DNA of 64,000 nt from Janthinobacterium sp. 17J80-10. GTDB taxonomy: Bacteria; Pseudomonadota; Gammaproteobacteria; Burkholderiales; Burkholderiaceae_D. The notes beneath the pieces are model-generated. The model ran no database searches. It was not told where the DNA came from and saw only the letters and a list, made by a program, of their open reading frames with translations. Positions within the stretch are counted from its first letter, which is position 1. The number at the start of each line of letters is the position of its first letter. A program made the position numbers and the translations under genes. Below, in pieces: positions 27,724 through 36,775 of this stretch. The stretch spans positions 1,178,001-1,242,000 of the forward strand of contig NZ_CP035311.1 of the NCBI RefSeq assembly GCF_004114795.1, given 5' to 3'.

Positions 27724-29151
27724 ATGCTTATGGGCTTCCGTCGTCAGGCAGGTGCTTGGATCTTCATGTGCGCAGTACTGCTTGCTACGCCATGGGCAAG
27801 GGCACAGCCATTGCCGGCGCCCGTCATCGAGGCACTGCAGCGTGCCGGCATACCGGGCCATGCAGTCGGCGCCTGGGTGCAGGAAGCAGGCGCTGACCGG
27901 GTGCTGGTCGCGGTTAACCCGGCTACGCCGTTCAATCCGGCTTCCACCATGAAATTGCTGACCACCGGCGCCGCCCTGGACCTGCTGGGTCCGGCGACCA
28001 CGTGGAAGACCGAAGTGTATGCCACAGGTGTGCTGGCAGGCGACGTCCTGCAAGGCGACCTTGTGATCAAGGGCGGCGGCGACCCGCGCCTGGTGGTGGA
28101 AAATCTCTGGCAATTCCTGCGCGAGATACGCGCGCGCGGCATACGTGAAATCCGCGGCAACCTGGTGCTCGACCGCAGCCTGTTTGCGCCCGATAACCAC
28201 GATCCGGCGCAATTCGACGGGGATCCGGGACGCCCCTACAACGCCGGCGCTGACGCGCTGCTGTTCAACTTTAAGTCCTTCACCGTGCGCTTCCTTCCCG
28301 ACCCGGCACAAGGGCGGGTCGGGCTGGCCGTCGAGCCGCCGCTGGCGACATTCCAAGTGATCGGGCCGGCGCTGGGCGCGGGCGAATGCGGCGAATGGCG
28401 GCAAAAGCTGTTGATGACGCAGGATGCCCGCGTGCTCCAGTTCGGTGGCGCCTATCCCGCCGCCTGCGGCGAAAAAACCCTGCACGTGCTGGCCTGGAAC
28501 ATGAGTTCGGCGCGTTATTTCGAGATCGTGTTCCGGCGCCTGTGGGCTGATCTTGGCGGCGTCCTTGCGGGCGCCGTGACCGAGGGCGCCACGCCGGCCG
28601 ATGCCTGGCTGGTGGCGCAGCGGGAATCGTCGAGCCTGGCAGAAGTGGTTCGCGACATTAACAAGTTCAGCAACAACGTGATGGCGCGCCAGCTCTTGCT
28701 GAACATGGCGGCGCGCTTTACCGGCCAACCGGCCACGGTTGCCGGCGGCGCTGAAGTGGTCAAGACCTGGGTCGTAGCGCGCCGGCTCGAGATGCCCGAA
28801 CTGGTCATCGACAATGGCTCAGGCCTGTCGCGCGATGGCCGCATTGCCGCCGGCAGCATGGCGCGGCTGTTGCAGGCCGCCTTTCGTGCGCCAACCATGC
28901 CCGAATTCATGGCGTCGCTGCCGCTGGCCGGGCAGGATGGCACCATGCGCAAGCGCCTGAACGGCCATGCCGTGGCCGGCATGGCCCACATCAAAACCGG
29001 TTATCTGCGCGACGTGCGGGCGATTGCCGGGTATGTCCTGGCCGCGTCCGGCAAACGCTATGTGGTGGTATTCCTCATCAATCATGCCAATGCTGCCGGC
29101 GCTGCCGACGCCCAGGACCTGCTGCTCAAATGGGTCCATGAGCATGGCTGA
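27724..29151 (+). CDS. dacB: D-alanyl-D-alanine carboxypeptidase/endopeptidase (PBP4)
   Basis: Periplasmic class C penicillin-binding protein that trims peptidoglycan stem peptides and crosslinks. Signal peptide of about 27 residues ending ATPWARA. The serine motif is S74-T-M-K77, the SxN motif S316-N-N318, and KTG at 424-426. At 475 residues the size fits PBP4, including the extra domains between the first two motifs. It stands alone on its transcript, followed after about 150 bases by the YjgN-type gene. Confidence 0.94.
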   Translation: MLMGFRRQAGAWIFMCAVLLATPWARAQPLPAPVIEALQRAGIPGHAVGAWVQEAGADRVLVAVNPATPFNPASTMKLLTTGAALDLLGPATTWKTEVYATGVLAGDVLQGDLVIKGGGDPRLVVENLWQFLREIRARGIREIRGNLVLDRSLFAPDNHDPAQFDGDPGRPYNAGADALLFNFKSFTVRFLPDPAQGRVGLAVEPPLATFQVIGPALGAGECGEWRQKLLMTQDARVLQFGGAYPAACGEKTLHVLAWNMSSARYFEIVFRRLWADLGGVLAGAVTEGATPADAWLVAQRESSSLAEVVRDINKFSNNVMARQLLLNMAARFTGQPATVAGGAEVVKTWVVARRLEMPELVIDNGSGLSRDGRIAAGSMARLLQAAFRAPTMPEFMASLPLAGQDGTMRKRLNGHAVAGMAHIKTGYLRDVRAIAGYVLAASGKRYVVVFLINHANAAGAADAQDLLLKWVHEHG

Positions 29152-29299
29152 AACGGGCGCGCCGATGTGCCGTTACAACACATTGCCTTCCAGATTGCTG
29201 CGCTCCGAGAAAACATTGATAATCTGCCAAGCGTGACACGGCCCTGACACGAAAGAAGGGCAGCTGCCAGAAGGCGGCGCACGCACTTCCGGAGACAGC

Positions 29300-30553
29300 A
29301 TGACAGATGCGAGCACGCTAAGACTCGAAGAAATGCCGGCACCGCCCCCGGCCGGCAACCCCGCTGCGGCTGCACCGGGTCATGCGCAACCGGCGGCTGC
29401 CAGCAGGCAGCAAGCGGCAATCCCCGTGGCCACTACGGAAGCCCGGCGTTTTGAATTCACCGGCAGCGGCGGCGAGTACTTCCGCATCTGGGTCGTCAAC
29501 CTTTTGCTGTCGGTCGTGACTCTTGGCGTGTATTCAGCCTGGGCCAAGGTGCGCCGCCTGCAATATTTTTACCGCAATACCTGCGTTGCCGGCGATATCT
29601 TCGATTACCACGGCAACCCCAAGGCGATCCTGAAAGGGCGCCTGCTTGCACTCGGCTTGCTGGTGGCATACAAGATCGCCTCCGAGCTGTCGACATTTGC
29701 CGGCTTGGCAGTTGTCCTGGTTTTAGTCGCCATCATGCCCTGGCTGCTGTCGCGGGCATTCCGCTTCAAGCTGGCCAATTCCAGCTACCGCGGCTTGCGT
29801 TTCCGCTTCCAGGGCACGGTCGCCCAGGCCTACCGCATGCTGATCCTGTTCCCGGTGATCCTTGCCTTCACCGGCCTGTTTGCCTGGAGCGTGTTCGCCT
29901 CATTCAACACCCGGCCGCGTATCGGCCTGCTGGTGATGGCAGTGGTGGCGTTGTTTGCCGTGTTGATGGCGACGGTGCCGCTCGCCCATTACCTGCTCAA
30001 GCGCTACCAGCATGACAATGCCTATTACGGCCAGTCGCCGTTTTTCTTCCATGCCGGCCCCGCGGCGTTTTTCAAGGTCTATGCCAAATCGATGGCAGTG
30101 GCCTCGCTTGGCGGCATTCCCGTGACCATTTTCGGCTTTCTGACGGGCGACCTGTTCGCGTATCTTTCGACCACGACATTCGGCTGGCTGTTCAAGATCC
30201 TGTACGGCATGGCCAGCGGCTACGCGTCGTATCTCGTGCTACGTTCCTACCTGGAAAGCCGCATCCAGAACCTGGTCTGGAACCACACGGAACTGGCAGA
30301 TGTGTCCTTTGAAAGCACGGCCAGTGCGCGCAAACTGTTCTGGATCCATGCTTCCAACCTGGGGCTGATCATGCTGACGCTGGGCCTGTACAAACCGTTT
30401 GCGACCGTGCGCCTGGTGCGCTACCGCCTGGAGAACCTTGCAGTGGTGCCGCACGGCGACCTGGAAGAATTTTTCTCCGACCAGGCAGTGGACGGCGCCG
30501 GCGCCGCCGGCGAGGAGGCCGGCGAATTTTTCGATATCGATATCGCGCTATGA
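29300..30553 (+). CDS. YjgN family (DUF898) membrane protein
   Basis: A 417-residue polytopic inner-membrane protein. After a proline- and alanine-rich cytosolic N terminus of about 45 residues come the DUF898 hallmarks FTGSGGEYFRIW, VTLGVYSAWAKVRR and YFYRNT, and then about eight hydrophobic helices. The second half repeats the ESRIQNLVWNHT and YKPFATVRLVRYR features. Function of the family is unknown. It overlaps the M48 protease gene by 4 bases (ATGA), so the two products are probably made together. Confidence 0.88.
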   Translation: MTDASTLRLEEMPAPPPAGNPAAAAPGHAQPAAASRQQAAIPVATTEARRFEFTGSGGEYFRIWVVNLLLSVVTLGVYSAWAKVRRLQYFYRNTCVAGDIFDYHGNPKAILKGRLLALGLLVAYKIASELSTFAGLAVVLVLVAIMPWLLSRAFRFKLANSSYRGLRFRFQGTVAQAYRMLILFPVILAFTGLFAWSVFASFNTRPRIGLLVMAVVALFAVLMATVPLAHYLLKRYQHDNAYYGQSPFFFHAGPAAFFKVYAKSMAVASLGGIPVTIFGFLTGDLFAYLSTTTFGWLFKILYGMASGYASYLVLRSYLESRIQNLVWNHTELADVSFESTASARKLFWIHASNLGLIMLTLGLYKPFATVRLVRYRLENLAVVPHGDLEEFFSDQAVDGAGAAGEEAGEFFDIDIAL

Positions 30554-31632
30554 TTGACGCCATTTACTTCGACGGTCAAAGCAGCCGCCGCCAGCCTGTG
30601 ACGGTGGTCATGCACAAGCGCGTGGTGGCAATGCGCGGCGACGGCATCAAGCTGAGTCACCGGCTCTCCAGGTTGCGCGTGTCCGAGCGCCTCGACCATG
30701 CGCCGCGCATCCTTTATCTGCCAGATGGCAGCAGGCTCCACATCAGCGACCGCCGTGTCGACAAGCTGCTGGCCGCCAATGGCTACCGCGAACCTCGCGT
30801 CGTGCGATGGCAGCGAAACTGGATTCTGTCATTGCTGGCGCTGGTGAGCGTTTTGGCCTTGCTGCTGTCCGGCTACCAGTGGGGCTTGCCCTGGGCTGCC
30901 GACAAGGCGGCCAGGCATTTGCCGGCGTCGCTGGAGCAGCAAATCGGCGAGGGTCAACTCAAGCTGATCGACTCTCAATTCATGTCGCCCAGTAAGCTTG
31001 ACCCGGTCGTGCAGGCGCGCCTGCAGCGGCTGTTTAGCCAGATGAAGCAGCCGCGCGGCGAGAAAACGCCCTATCGCCTCGAATTCCGGCACAGCCATAT
31101 CGGGCCGAATGCCTTCGCCTTGCCCAATGGCGTCATCATCATGACCGATGAACTGGTGAACCTGGCCGAAAGCGACGAGGCCGTGCTGGGCGTGTTGGGC
31201 CATGAACTGGGGCACCTGCAGCATCGCCATTCCGTGCGCCGGCTGTTTCAGGCCCTTGGGGTCGGCGTGCTGGTGAACCTGTGGATCGGCGATGTCTCCA
31301 GCGTTTTGACATCGGTGCCGGTGCTTTTGCTCGACCAGAAATATTCCCGCGATTTCGAGCGTGAATCCGACCAGTACGCCATCGACATGATGCAGACCAA
31401 CGGTTTGCCGTTGACGCCGATGGCGGTCCTGTTCGATAAAATGGGCAAGTCCGCTGCGCCGGACGATGGCGAGCATCGGCATGATGGCAAGCGCGCGGAG
31501 CGCCGGCGCGGCAGGGAGGAAGATGACGAGGCTGCCGAAGAGGAGGCTGAACCGCTGGAATACTTCAGTTCGCACCCCAGCGACGCCGAGCGTATTGCCC
31601 GCCTGCTGGCGGCGGACCGCAGCCGGAAATAG
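30550..31632 (+). CDS. M48 family zinc metallopeptidase, membrane-anchored
   Basis: A 360-residue peptidase with an N-terminal cytosolic domain, one membrane helix near residues 92-112 (LALLLSGYQWGL region) and an M48 catalytic domain with HELGH at 218-222. The third zinc ligand is the Glu in FERESDQYA. The C terminus is charged (RRGREEDDEAAEEE) and ends with the SSHPSDAERIARL segment typical of M48 proteases. Translationally coupled to the YjgN-like gene; probably works in membrane or envelope protein turnover. Confidence 0.92.
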   Translation: MIDAIYFDGQSSRRQPVTVVMHKRVVAMRGDGIKLSHRLSRLRVSERLDHAPRILYLPDGSRLHISDRRVDKLLAANGYREPRVVRWQRNWILSLLALVSVLALLLSGYQWGLPWAADKAARHLPASLEQQIGEGQLKLIDSQFMSPSKLDPVVQARLQRLFSQMKQPRGEKTPYRLEFRHSHIGPNAFALPNGVIIMTDELVNLAESDEAVLGVLGHELGHLQHRHSVRRLFQALGVGVLVNLWIGDVSSVLTSVPVLLLDQKYSRDFERESDQYAIDMMQTNGLPLTPMAVLFDKMGKSAAPDDGEHRHDGKRAERRRGREEDDEAAEEEAEPLEYFSSHPSDAERIARLLAADRSRK

Positions 31633-31639
31633 GGGAATG

Positions 31640-31675
31640 GCCAGCCGGCGCAAGACCAACCCGCGGCCGGCTGGC
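31640..31675. terminator. Hairpin between convergent stops
   Basis: GCCAGCCGGC (31640-31649) pairs perfectly with GCCGGCTGGC (31666-31675). It fills the gap between the M48 protease stop and the TPM-domain stop. No T-run on either side, so termination is inferred from position and stem strength. Confidence 0.5.
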
Positions 31676-32179
31676 TCAGACGATCAGCGGCCGGTCCGAT
31701 AATTCATTGGTACTGGCGCCCTGGCCGGGAAAGTGCCGGTGCAGCAGGTCATTGAGTTTTTCCAGGGCCGCCAGCACGCTTTGCGCATAGATGCCATTGG
31801 CAAAGCCCTCCGTCATGGTCTGGCACACGCTCTTCCAGTCTGCCGGTGTCAGCGCCCGGCCGCTGGCGCGGTCGGCAATGATTTCCACCTTGTGGTCCGC
31901 CAGGTTGATATACACCAGCACGCCGCAGTTTTCTTCGGTATCCCACACGCGGTAGAGCGAAAACAGTTCGCGCGCGCGGGCGCGTGAATGCGTGCCCTGG
32001 ATCAGGTCGCCAAAGGGCAGGGCGGGCTCGATGATCAGCCGCACTTCTGCCCGGTGCTGCTTTTCTCCTGCGGCCACGCTTGCCTGGATGGCTTGCAGCG
32101 CCTGGGCGGGAAAAGCCTTGCGGGCGGCAGCGCTGCTTGTAAACAGGTGGCGGCAAAAACGCGAAATTTTATTCATCAC
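31676..32179 (-). CDS. TPM-domain protein without membrane segments
   Basis: A 167-residue protein with a TPM fold: HRAEVRLIIEPALP, ARELFSLYRVWDTEENCGVLVYINLADHK, EIIADRA and an IYAQSVLAAL helix. It lacks a signal peptide and the glycine tail of its neighbour. It starts 4 bases inside the end of the larger TPM gene and is third in a lemA-TPM-TPM operon. Biochemical role not established for this type. Confidence 0.85.
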   Translation of the reverse strand: MMNKISRFCRHLFTSSAAARKAFPAQALQAIQASVAAGEKQHRAEVRLIIEPALPFGDLIQGTHSRARARELFSLYRVWDTEENCGVLVYINLADHKVEIIADRASGRALTPADWKSVCQTMTEGFANGIYAQSVLAALEKLNDLLHRHFPGQGASTNELSDRPLIV

Positions 32180-32979
32180 CAGTCCCCCGAAGCGCCGCCG
32201 CCGTCGAAGCCGCCACCGCCGCCCGAAAAGCCGTCGCCGCCGCCGAATCCGCCACCGCCACCGCCAAGCCCGCCGCCGAAGCCACCCCGGCCGATATGGC
32301 TGCCGAGGATCACGCCGGCAGCCTCGCCCCAGCCATTGCGGCTGAAGCGCCGCCGTGCCGAGCGCGCGCGCGACATCATCACGAATACCATGAAGGCAAA
32401 AAACAGCAGCGGCATCCAGCCGATGCCATCATCCCCTGCGGTTGCGCTCTCGCCCGGGCGCGCTTGCGGCGCAGGAAATTTTTCCTGGGCCAGCAGGCTG
32501 GTGATGGCCGACACGCCCGCCGCCAGGCCGCCGTAGAAATCATTCTGGCGGAAATGCGGCGCAATCACGTCCTGCAGGATGCGCTTGGATTGCGCGTCCG
32601 TCAGCACGCCTTGCACGCCGCGTCCCGCCTCGATGCGCAGGCGGCGCAGCGACGAGGGGTTGTCCTTGGCCACCAGCAGGATGACGCCATCGTCAACGCC
32701 CTTGCGGCCGATCTTCCAGGCATCGGCCACGCGGATGCCGTATTGCTCGATGGCTTCCGGCTCGGTCTTGCTGACCAGGACAATGGCGATCTGGCTGCCG
32801 GTGCGCGTTTCATATTCCTGCAGCACGCTTTCCAGCGACTGGCGCTGCGCCGGCGTCAGCATGCCGGCGCTGTCGGTGACATGCGCCGTCAGCGCCGGCA
32901 CCGGCACGAAGCCTTGCGCCCACGCCGCCTGTGCCAGGCAAAGGAGCAGCAGCGCTGCCAGATGGCGCAATTGCGTCAT
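32176..32979 (-). CDS. TPM-domain membrane protein with glycine-rich tail (YgcG type)
   Basis: A 267-residue envelope protein. A signal peptide ends near AQAAWAQ (about residue 22), then comes a periplasmic TPM domain (about 30-165; VTDSAGMLTP, SQIAIVLVSK, ILLVAKD), one membrane helix (about 187-202) and a C-terminal tail of GGGGFGGG repeats. The family is often found with LemA and is sometimes called a beta-propeller or phosphatase-like protein, but its activity is uncertain. It sits 26 bases after lemA. Confidence 0.92.
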   Translation of the reverse strand: MTQLRHLAALLLLCLAQAAWAQGFVPVPALTAHVTDSAGMLTPAQRQSLESVLQEYETRTGSQIAIVLVSKTEPEAIEQYGIRVADAWKIGRKGVDDGVILLVAKDNPSSLRRLRIEAGRGVQGVLTDAQSKRILQDVIAPHFRQNDFYGGLAAGVSAITSLLAQEKFPAPQARPGESATAGDDGIGWMPLLFFAFMVFVMMSRARSARRRFSRNGWGEAAGVILGSHIGRGGFGGGLGGGGGGFGGGDGFSGGGGGFDGGGASGDW

Positions 32980-33005
32980 GCTCGTCGTCTCCGCGGGCTT
33001 GCCGC

Positions 33006-33599
33006 TTATTTGCCGAAATTGACCGCGGGCGCCGTCGAAATGGCCTTTTCATTTGCGACCGTGAAGGAGGGCTTGACTTCGTAATTGAACACCATCGCCG
33101 TCAGGTTGGTCGGAAAGCGGCGCGCCAGGATGTTGTAATCCTGGACCGCGACAATGTAACGCTGGCGGGCGACGGTAATGCGGTTTTCAGTGCCTTCCAG
33201 CTGCGACTGCAGGTCGCGGAACAAGCCGTCGGCCTTGAGTTGCGGATAGTTTTCCGCAACCGCCATCAGGCGCGACAGCGCCGACGACAGCTCGCCCTGC
33301 ACTTGCTGGAACTTGTTGAAGGCTTCCGGGTTGTTCAGCACTTCCGGCGTGATCTGGAAGCTGGTCGCAGCTGCCCGGGCTCGCGTCACTGCCTCCAGGG
33401 TTTCCCTTTCATGCGAGGCGTAGCCCTTGACGGTATTGACCAGGTTGGGGATCAGGTCGGAGCGGCGCTGGTACTGGTTGACCACTTCGCCCCAGGCTGC
33501 CTTGACCGCTTCATCCTTGGACTGGAATTCGTTATAGCCGCAGGCCGACAGCAACGAAACCAGCAGCGCGATGGTGAAGTATTTCGTCCAGCGTTTCAT
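33006..33599 (-). CDS. lemA: LemA family lipoprotein
   Basis: A 197-residue membrane-attached helical protein. The start MKRWTKYFTIALLVSLLSAC gives a lipobox with Cys at residue 20. The LemA core follows: WGEVVNQYQRRSDLIPNLV, ETLEAVTRARA, FQQVQGELSSALSRLMAV and the C-terminal YNILARRFPTNL. First gene of a lemA-TPM-TPM operon. LemA function is unknown; its repeated association with TPM proteins and M48 proteases, as here, suggests an envelope maintenance role. Confidence 0.93.
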   Translation of the reverse strand: MKRWTKYFTIALLVSLLSACGYNEFQSKDEAVKAAWGEVVNQYQRRSDLIPNLVNTVKGYASHERETLEAVTRARAAATSFQITPEVLNNPEAFNKFQQVQGELSSALSRLMAVAENYPQLKADGLFRDLQSQLEGTENRITVARQRYIVAVQDYNILARRFPTNLTAMVFNYEVKPSFTVANEKAISTAPAVNFGK

Positions 33600-33749
33600 A
33601 TTGATTTCCCCTAAGAAAAAATGACCGTAATATATAGACTAAATTACCATGCTTTTCCCGGCTTGGGCGCACCTGCATCGGAATCGCTGAAAGGAAAGCA
33701 TGACGCGTTACAATGCTTCTATTCGTTTCATTTCTACCGGATTGCCACC

Positions 33750-34577
33750 GTGACCGCCTTTACCGACAAACTTGCCGCCGCCTGGTCGGCCAATGATTCC
33801 CTGCTGTGCGTGGGGCTCGATCCCGACATGGAAAAGCTGCCCGAGCAGTTGCAATGGGAGCCGAATGCCATCTATACCTTTTGCAAGGGCATCATCGACG
33901 CCACCGCCGACCTTGCCTGCGCCTTCAAGCCACAGATCGCCTATTTCGCCGCCCTGCGCGCGGAGGAACAGCTCGAAGCCATCTGCAACTACCTGCGCGA
34001 GTATTATCCGCACATCCCCATCGTGCTCGACGCCAAGCGCGGCGACATCGGCGCCACTGCCGAGCAATATGCCCGCGAAGCGTTTGAGCGCTACCGCGCC
34101 GATGCCGTCACGGTCAATCCCTACATGGGTTTCGATTCGGTGGCGCCATACCTGGAATGGAAAGACCGCAGCGCCATCGTCCTGTGCCGCACGTCGAATC
34201 CCGGCGGCTCGGACCTGCAATTTCTCAACATCGACGGCCAGCCCCTGTACCAGCATGTGGCGCGCATGGTGGCGGAAAAATGGAACACGAATGGCCAGTG
34301 CGGCCTGGTGGTAGGCGCCACTTTCCCGAAAGAGCTTGAGCAGGTGCGCGCGATTGTCGGCGACATGCCGCTGCTGGTGCCGGGCATTGGCGCCCAGGGC
34401 GGCGATATTCCCGCCACCGTGACCGCTGGAAGAACGGCGGCCGGCGCCGGCATGATGATCAATTCCTCGCGCGCCATCCTGTATGCCAAACCGGCAGCAG
34501 GCGAGGAATACGCCCAGGCAGCCCGGCGCGTGGCGCTGGAAACGCGCGACGCCATCAATCGCGCGCGCGCCGCCTGA
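33750..34577 (+). CDS. pyrF: Orotidine 5'-phosphate decarboxylase (type 2)
   Basis: Last step of UMP synthesis: decarboxylates orotidine monophosphate. The 275-residue long form typical of this lineage starts at a GTG ([12 protein letters not shown]); the frame is open further upstream but without family similarity. The active-site block [17 protein letters not shown] carries the catalytic Lys/Asp set, followed by [10 protein letters not shown] and VVGATFP. No good ribosome site is seen before the GTG. It ends 8 bases from the convergent pncC. Confidence 0.95.
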   Translation: MTAFTDKLAAAWSANDSLLCVGLDPDMEKLPEQLQWEPNAIYTFCKGIIDATADLACAFKPQIAYFAALRAEEQLEAICNYLREYYPHIPIVLDAKRGDIGATAEQYAREAFERYRADAVTVNPYMGFDSVAPYLEWKDRSAIVLCRTSNPGGSDLQFLNIDGQPLYQHVARMVAEKWNTNGQCGLVVGATFPKELEQVRAIVGDMPLLVPGIGAQGGDIPATVTAGRTAAGAGMMINSSRAILYAKPAAGEEYAQAARRVALETRDAINRARAA

Positions 34578-34585
34578 CCTTGATA

Positions 34586-35065
34586 TTACCGCAGGAACTT
34601 CAGCAAGCCCGTTAGCGCATGCGCTACCGTCTGGGTGCGCACGGCCTGGCGGTCGCCCTGGAAGACCAGCCGTTCGGTATGCGTGGCGCCATCCCTGGAC
34701 CAGGCAAAGCAGACCGTGCCCACCGGCTTGCCCGGTACCGCGCCGCCCGGCCCGGCAATGCCGGTGGTGGCGATTGCCACATGGGCATTGCTGTTGGCCA
34801 GCGCCCCTTCGGCCATGGCGGCGGCAATTTCCTCGCTCACCGTGCCATGCAGGGCGATCGCCGCTGCCGAGACATCCAGCATGTCCGTCTTGGAGGCGTT
34901 GGAATAGGTGACGAAGCCGCAGTCGAACCATTCGGAGGAGCCGGCAATCTCCGTGATTGCCTGGGCCACGCCGCCGCCGGTGCAGGATTCGGCCGTGGTC
35001 AGCAGCAGGTTGCGGGCTTTCAGGGTGTCGCCCACCCGTGCCGCCAGATCGATGATGTCTTCCAT
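34586..35065 (-). CDS. pncC: Nicotinamide-nucleotide amidohydrolase (CinA C-terminal domain)
   Basis: Hydrolyses nicotinamide mononucleotide to nicotinate mononucleotide for NAD recycling. The 159-residue single-domain form shows TAESCTGGGVAQAIT, GFVTYSNASKTDML, VSEEIAAAMAEGA and TGIAGPGGAVPGKPVG. It follows pgpA by 41 bases on the same strand, making thiL-pgpA-pncC a common proteobacterial operon. Confidence 0.94.
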   Translation of the reverse strand: MEDIIDLAARVGDTLKARNLLLTTAESCTGGGVAQAITEIAGSSEWFDCGFVTYSNASKTDMLDVSAAAIALHGTVSEEIAAAMAEGALANSNAHVAIATTGIAGPGGAVPGKPVGTVCFAWSRDGATHTERLVFQGDRQAVRTQTVAHALTGLLKFLR

Positions 35066-35106
35066 GTGCTTGTCTCCTTGGCTGTTTTAATGGATGCCTC
35101 TGGTGC

Positions 35107-35631
35107 TTACAGCGAGCGCCATACCGCAAATACCAGCAGGGTATAGAACGCCGCCACGATATCGTCCCACATGACGCCGAAGCCGCCCTTGAGGCGGCGG
35201 TCGAAATAGCCGATCGGTGGTGGTTTCACCATATCAAAGAAACGGAACCAGAGGAAGGCCCAGACTTGCGTGGCCGTGTCGGCCGGCGTAATCAGCAACA
35301 GCACCAGCCAGAAAGCGATGATTTCATCCCAGACCATGCTGCCATGGTCGGCAATGCCCATGTCGCGCCCGGTACGCTCGCACGCCCAGATGCCGACCAC
35401 GAAGCCGGCGGCAATGATGACGGCCCAGTTGAATGGCGTGAAGAAGCCGGGCCAGCGCGACGACAGCACGGCGAAGCTGAGCCAGGCCAGCAGGGTGCCC
35501 ATGGTGCCGGGCATGACGGGCGACAGGCCGCTGCCGAAACCCTGCGCCAGCAGGTGCGCGGGATGCGCCAGCATGAAACCGGCGCGGGGCTTCTCGATAT
35601 AGGGGCGCGGAACTGGGGGCGGAGTGGTCAT
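35107..35631 (-). CDS. pgpA: Phosphatidylglycerophosphatase A
   Basis: Membrane phosphatase that removes phosphate from phosphatidylglycerol phosphate. The 174 residues include FGSGLSPVMPGTMGTL (the family signature), GRDMGIADHGSMVWDE with acidic metal-binding residues, and FRFFDMVKPPPIGYFD. Several hydrophobic helices fit inner-membrane location. It overlaps the end of thiL by 4 bases, so translation is coupled. Confidence 0.95.
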   Translation of the reverse strand: MTTPPPVPRPYIEKPRAGFMLAHPAHLLAQGFGSGLSPVMPGTMGTLLAWLSFAVLSSRWPGFFTPFNWAVIIAAGFVVGIWACERTGRDMGIADHGSMVWDEIIAFWLVLLLITPADTATQVWAFLWFRFFDMVKPPPIGYFDRRLKGGFGVMWDDIVAAFYTLLVFAVWRSL

Positions 35632-36596
35632 GGGGAGGCGAAATGGTCGAAGGATGTCTGGGCGATTCTGGTCGGGCGGCCGGCGCCATCGGTCAGTCGC
35701 AGGCCAGGCGTGGCCTGGATGGCGCCGATGCGGGTAACCGGCGTGGCAGCGGCGCGCGCCGCGTCAAGCACGGCGTCGCGCCTGGCAGGGTCCGCGGTAA
35801 AGCATAATTCGTAATCGTCGCCGCCGGCCAGGCCATACTCGCGCTGCAGCACAGGCGGTTCGCTGGCCAGCATCGGCCCGGCTGGCAAGGCATCGACATC
35901 GATCACGGCGCCAACACCGGATTGTCGCAGGATGTGGCCGAGGTCGCCGGCCAAGCCGTCGGAAACATCGATTGCGGCGCTGGCGAGGCCGCGCAAAGCC
36001 AGCCCCAGGTCCAGGCGTGGTGTTGGCGCATGCAGGCGCGGCGCGGCCTCGTCAAGGCGTGCCGCATCCAGGATGCGTTCGCCGCGCAGGCCTGCCAGGG
36101 CCAGGCGCGCATCGCCCAGCGACCCCGAAACCCAGATGTCGTCGCCAGGCCTGGCGCCCGAGCGCCGCAGCGCCTGGTCTTGGGGAACTTCGCCAAATAC
36201 CGTGATGCTGATGGTCAGCGGCCCTTTGGTGGTGTCGCCGCCGATCAGCTCGCAGCCATGCCGGTCGGCCAGCGCCAGCAAGCCCTGCGCAAAGGGCGCA
36301 AGCCATGCCTCATCCGGCGCCGGCAGGGCCAGCGCCAGGGTGAATGCGAGGGGTGTCGCGCCCATGGCCGCCAGGTCCGAGAGATTGACCGCAAGGCATT
36401 TGTGCCCCAACTGGAACGGATCGGCGCCGGCGAAGAAGTGCCTGCCTTCCACCAGCATGTCGGTGGAAATGGCCAGGTGCATGCCGGGCGACGGCGCCAG
36501 GAGGGCGCAGTCGTCGCCCACGCCCAGTGCGGCGGGGCTGCCGGGGCGCAGCGGTCGGGTGAAGTAACGGGCAATCAGGTCGAATTCGGAGAGCAT
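35628..36596 (-). CDS. thiL: Thiamine-monophosphate kinase
   Basis: Phosphorylates thiamine monophosphate to the active diphosphate. The 322-residue protein begins MLSEFDLIARYFTRP and has the ATP/Mg motif GVGDDCALL, the STDMLVEGRHF segment, VNLSDLAAMGATPLAFTLAL and AIDVSDGLAGDLGHI. First gene of thiL-pgpA-pncC; its promoter should lie in the 180-base divergent gap shared with maeB. Confidence 0.95.
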   Translation of the reverse strand: MLSEFDLIARYFTRPLRPGSPAALGVGDDCALLAPSPGMHLAISTDMLVEGRHFFAGADPFQLGHKCLAVNLSDLAAMGATPLAFTLALALPAPDEAWLAPFAQGLLALADRHGCELIGGDTTKGPLTISITVFGEVPQDQALRRSGARPGDDIWVSGSLGDARLALAGLRGERILDAARLDEAAPRLHAPTPRLDLGLALRGLASAAIDVSDGLAGDLGHILRQSGVGAVIDVDALPAGPMLASEPPVLQREYGLAGGDDYELCFTADPARRDAVLDAARAAATPVTRIGAIQATPGLRLTDGAGRPTRIAQTSFDHFASP

Positions 36597-36775
36597 GGAA
36601 GGATTGTACCGAAGGATGCTGCGCGCGTTGCGTCCCTGATAATTTTCCTTGAGGTAGCTCTGGCGGGAAGCTGGTTGTTAATTTGTAAATAATGGTTCGC
36701 CGATGGTTTGTCCATGAGCGTTGTCGGCCTGTCTGCTAAAATCGCTTTTTTAGCAAGCATGGAAAAGGCCGTTCG

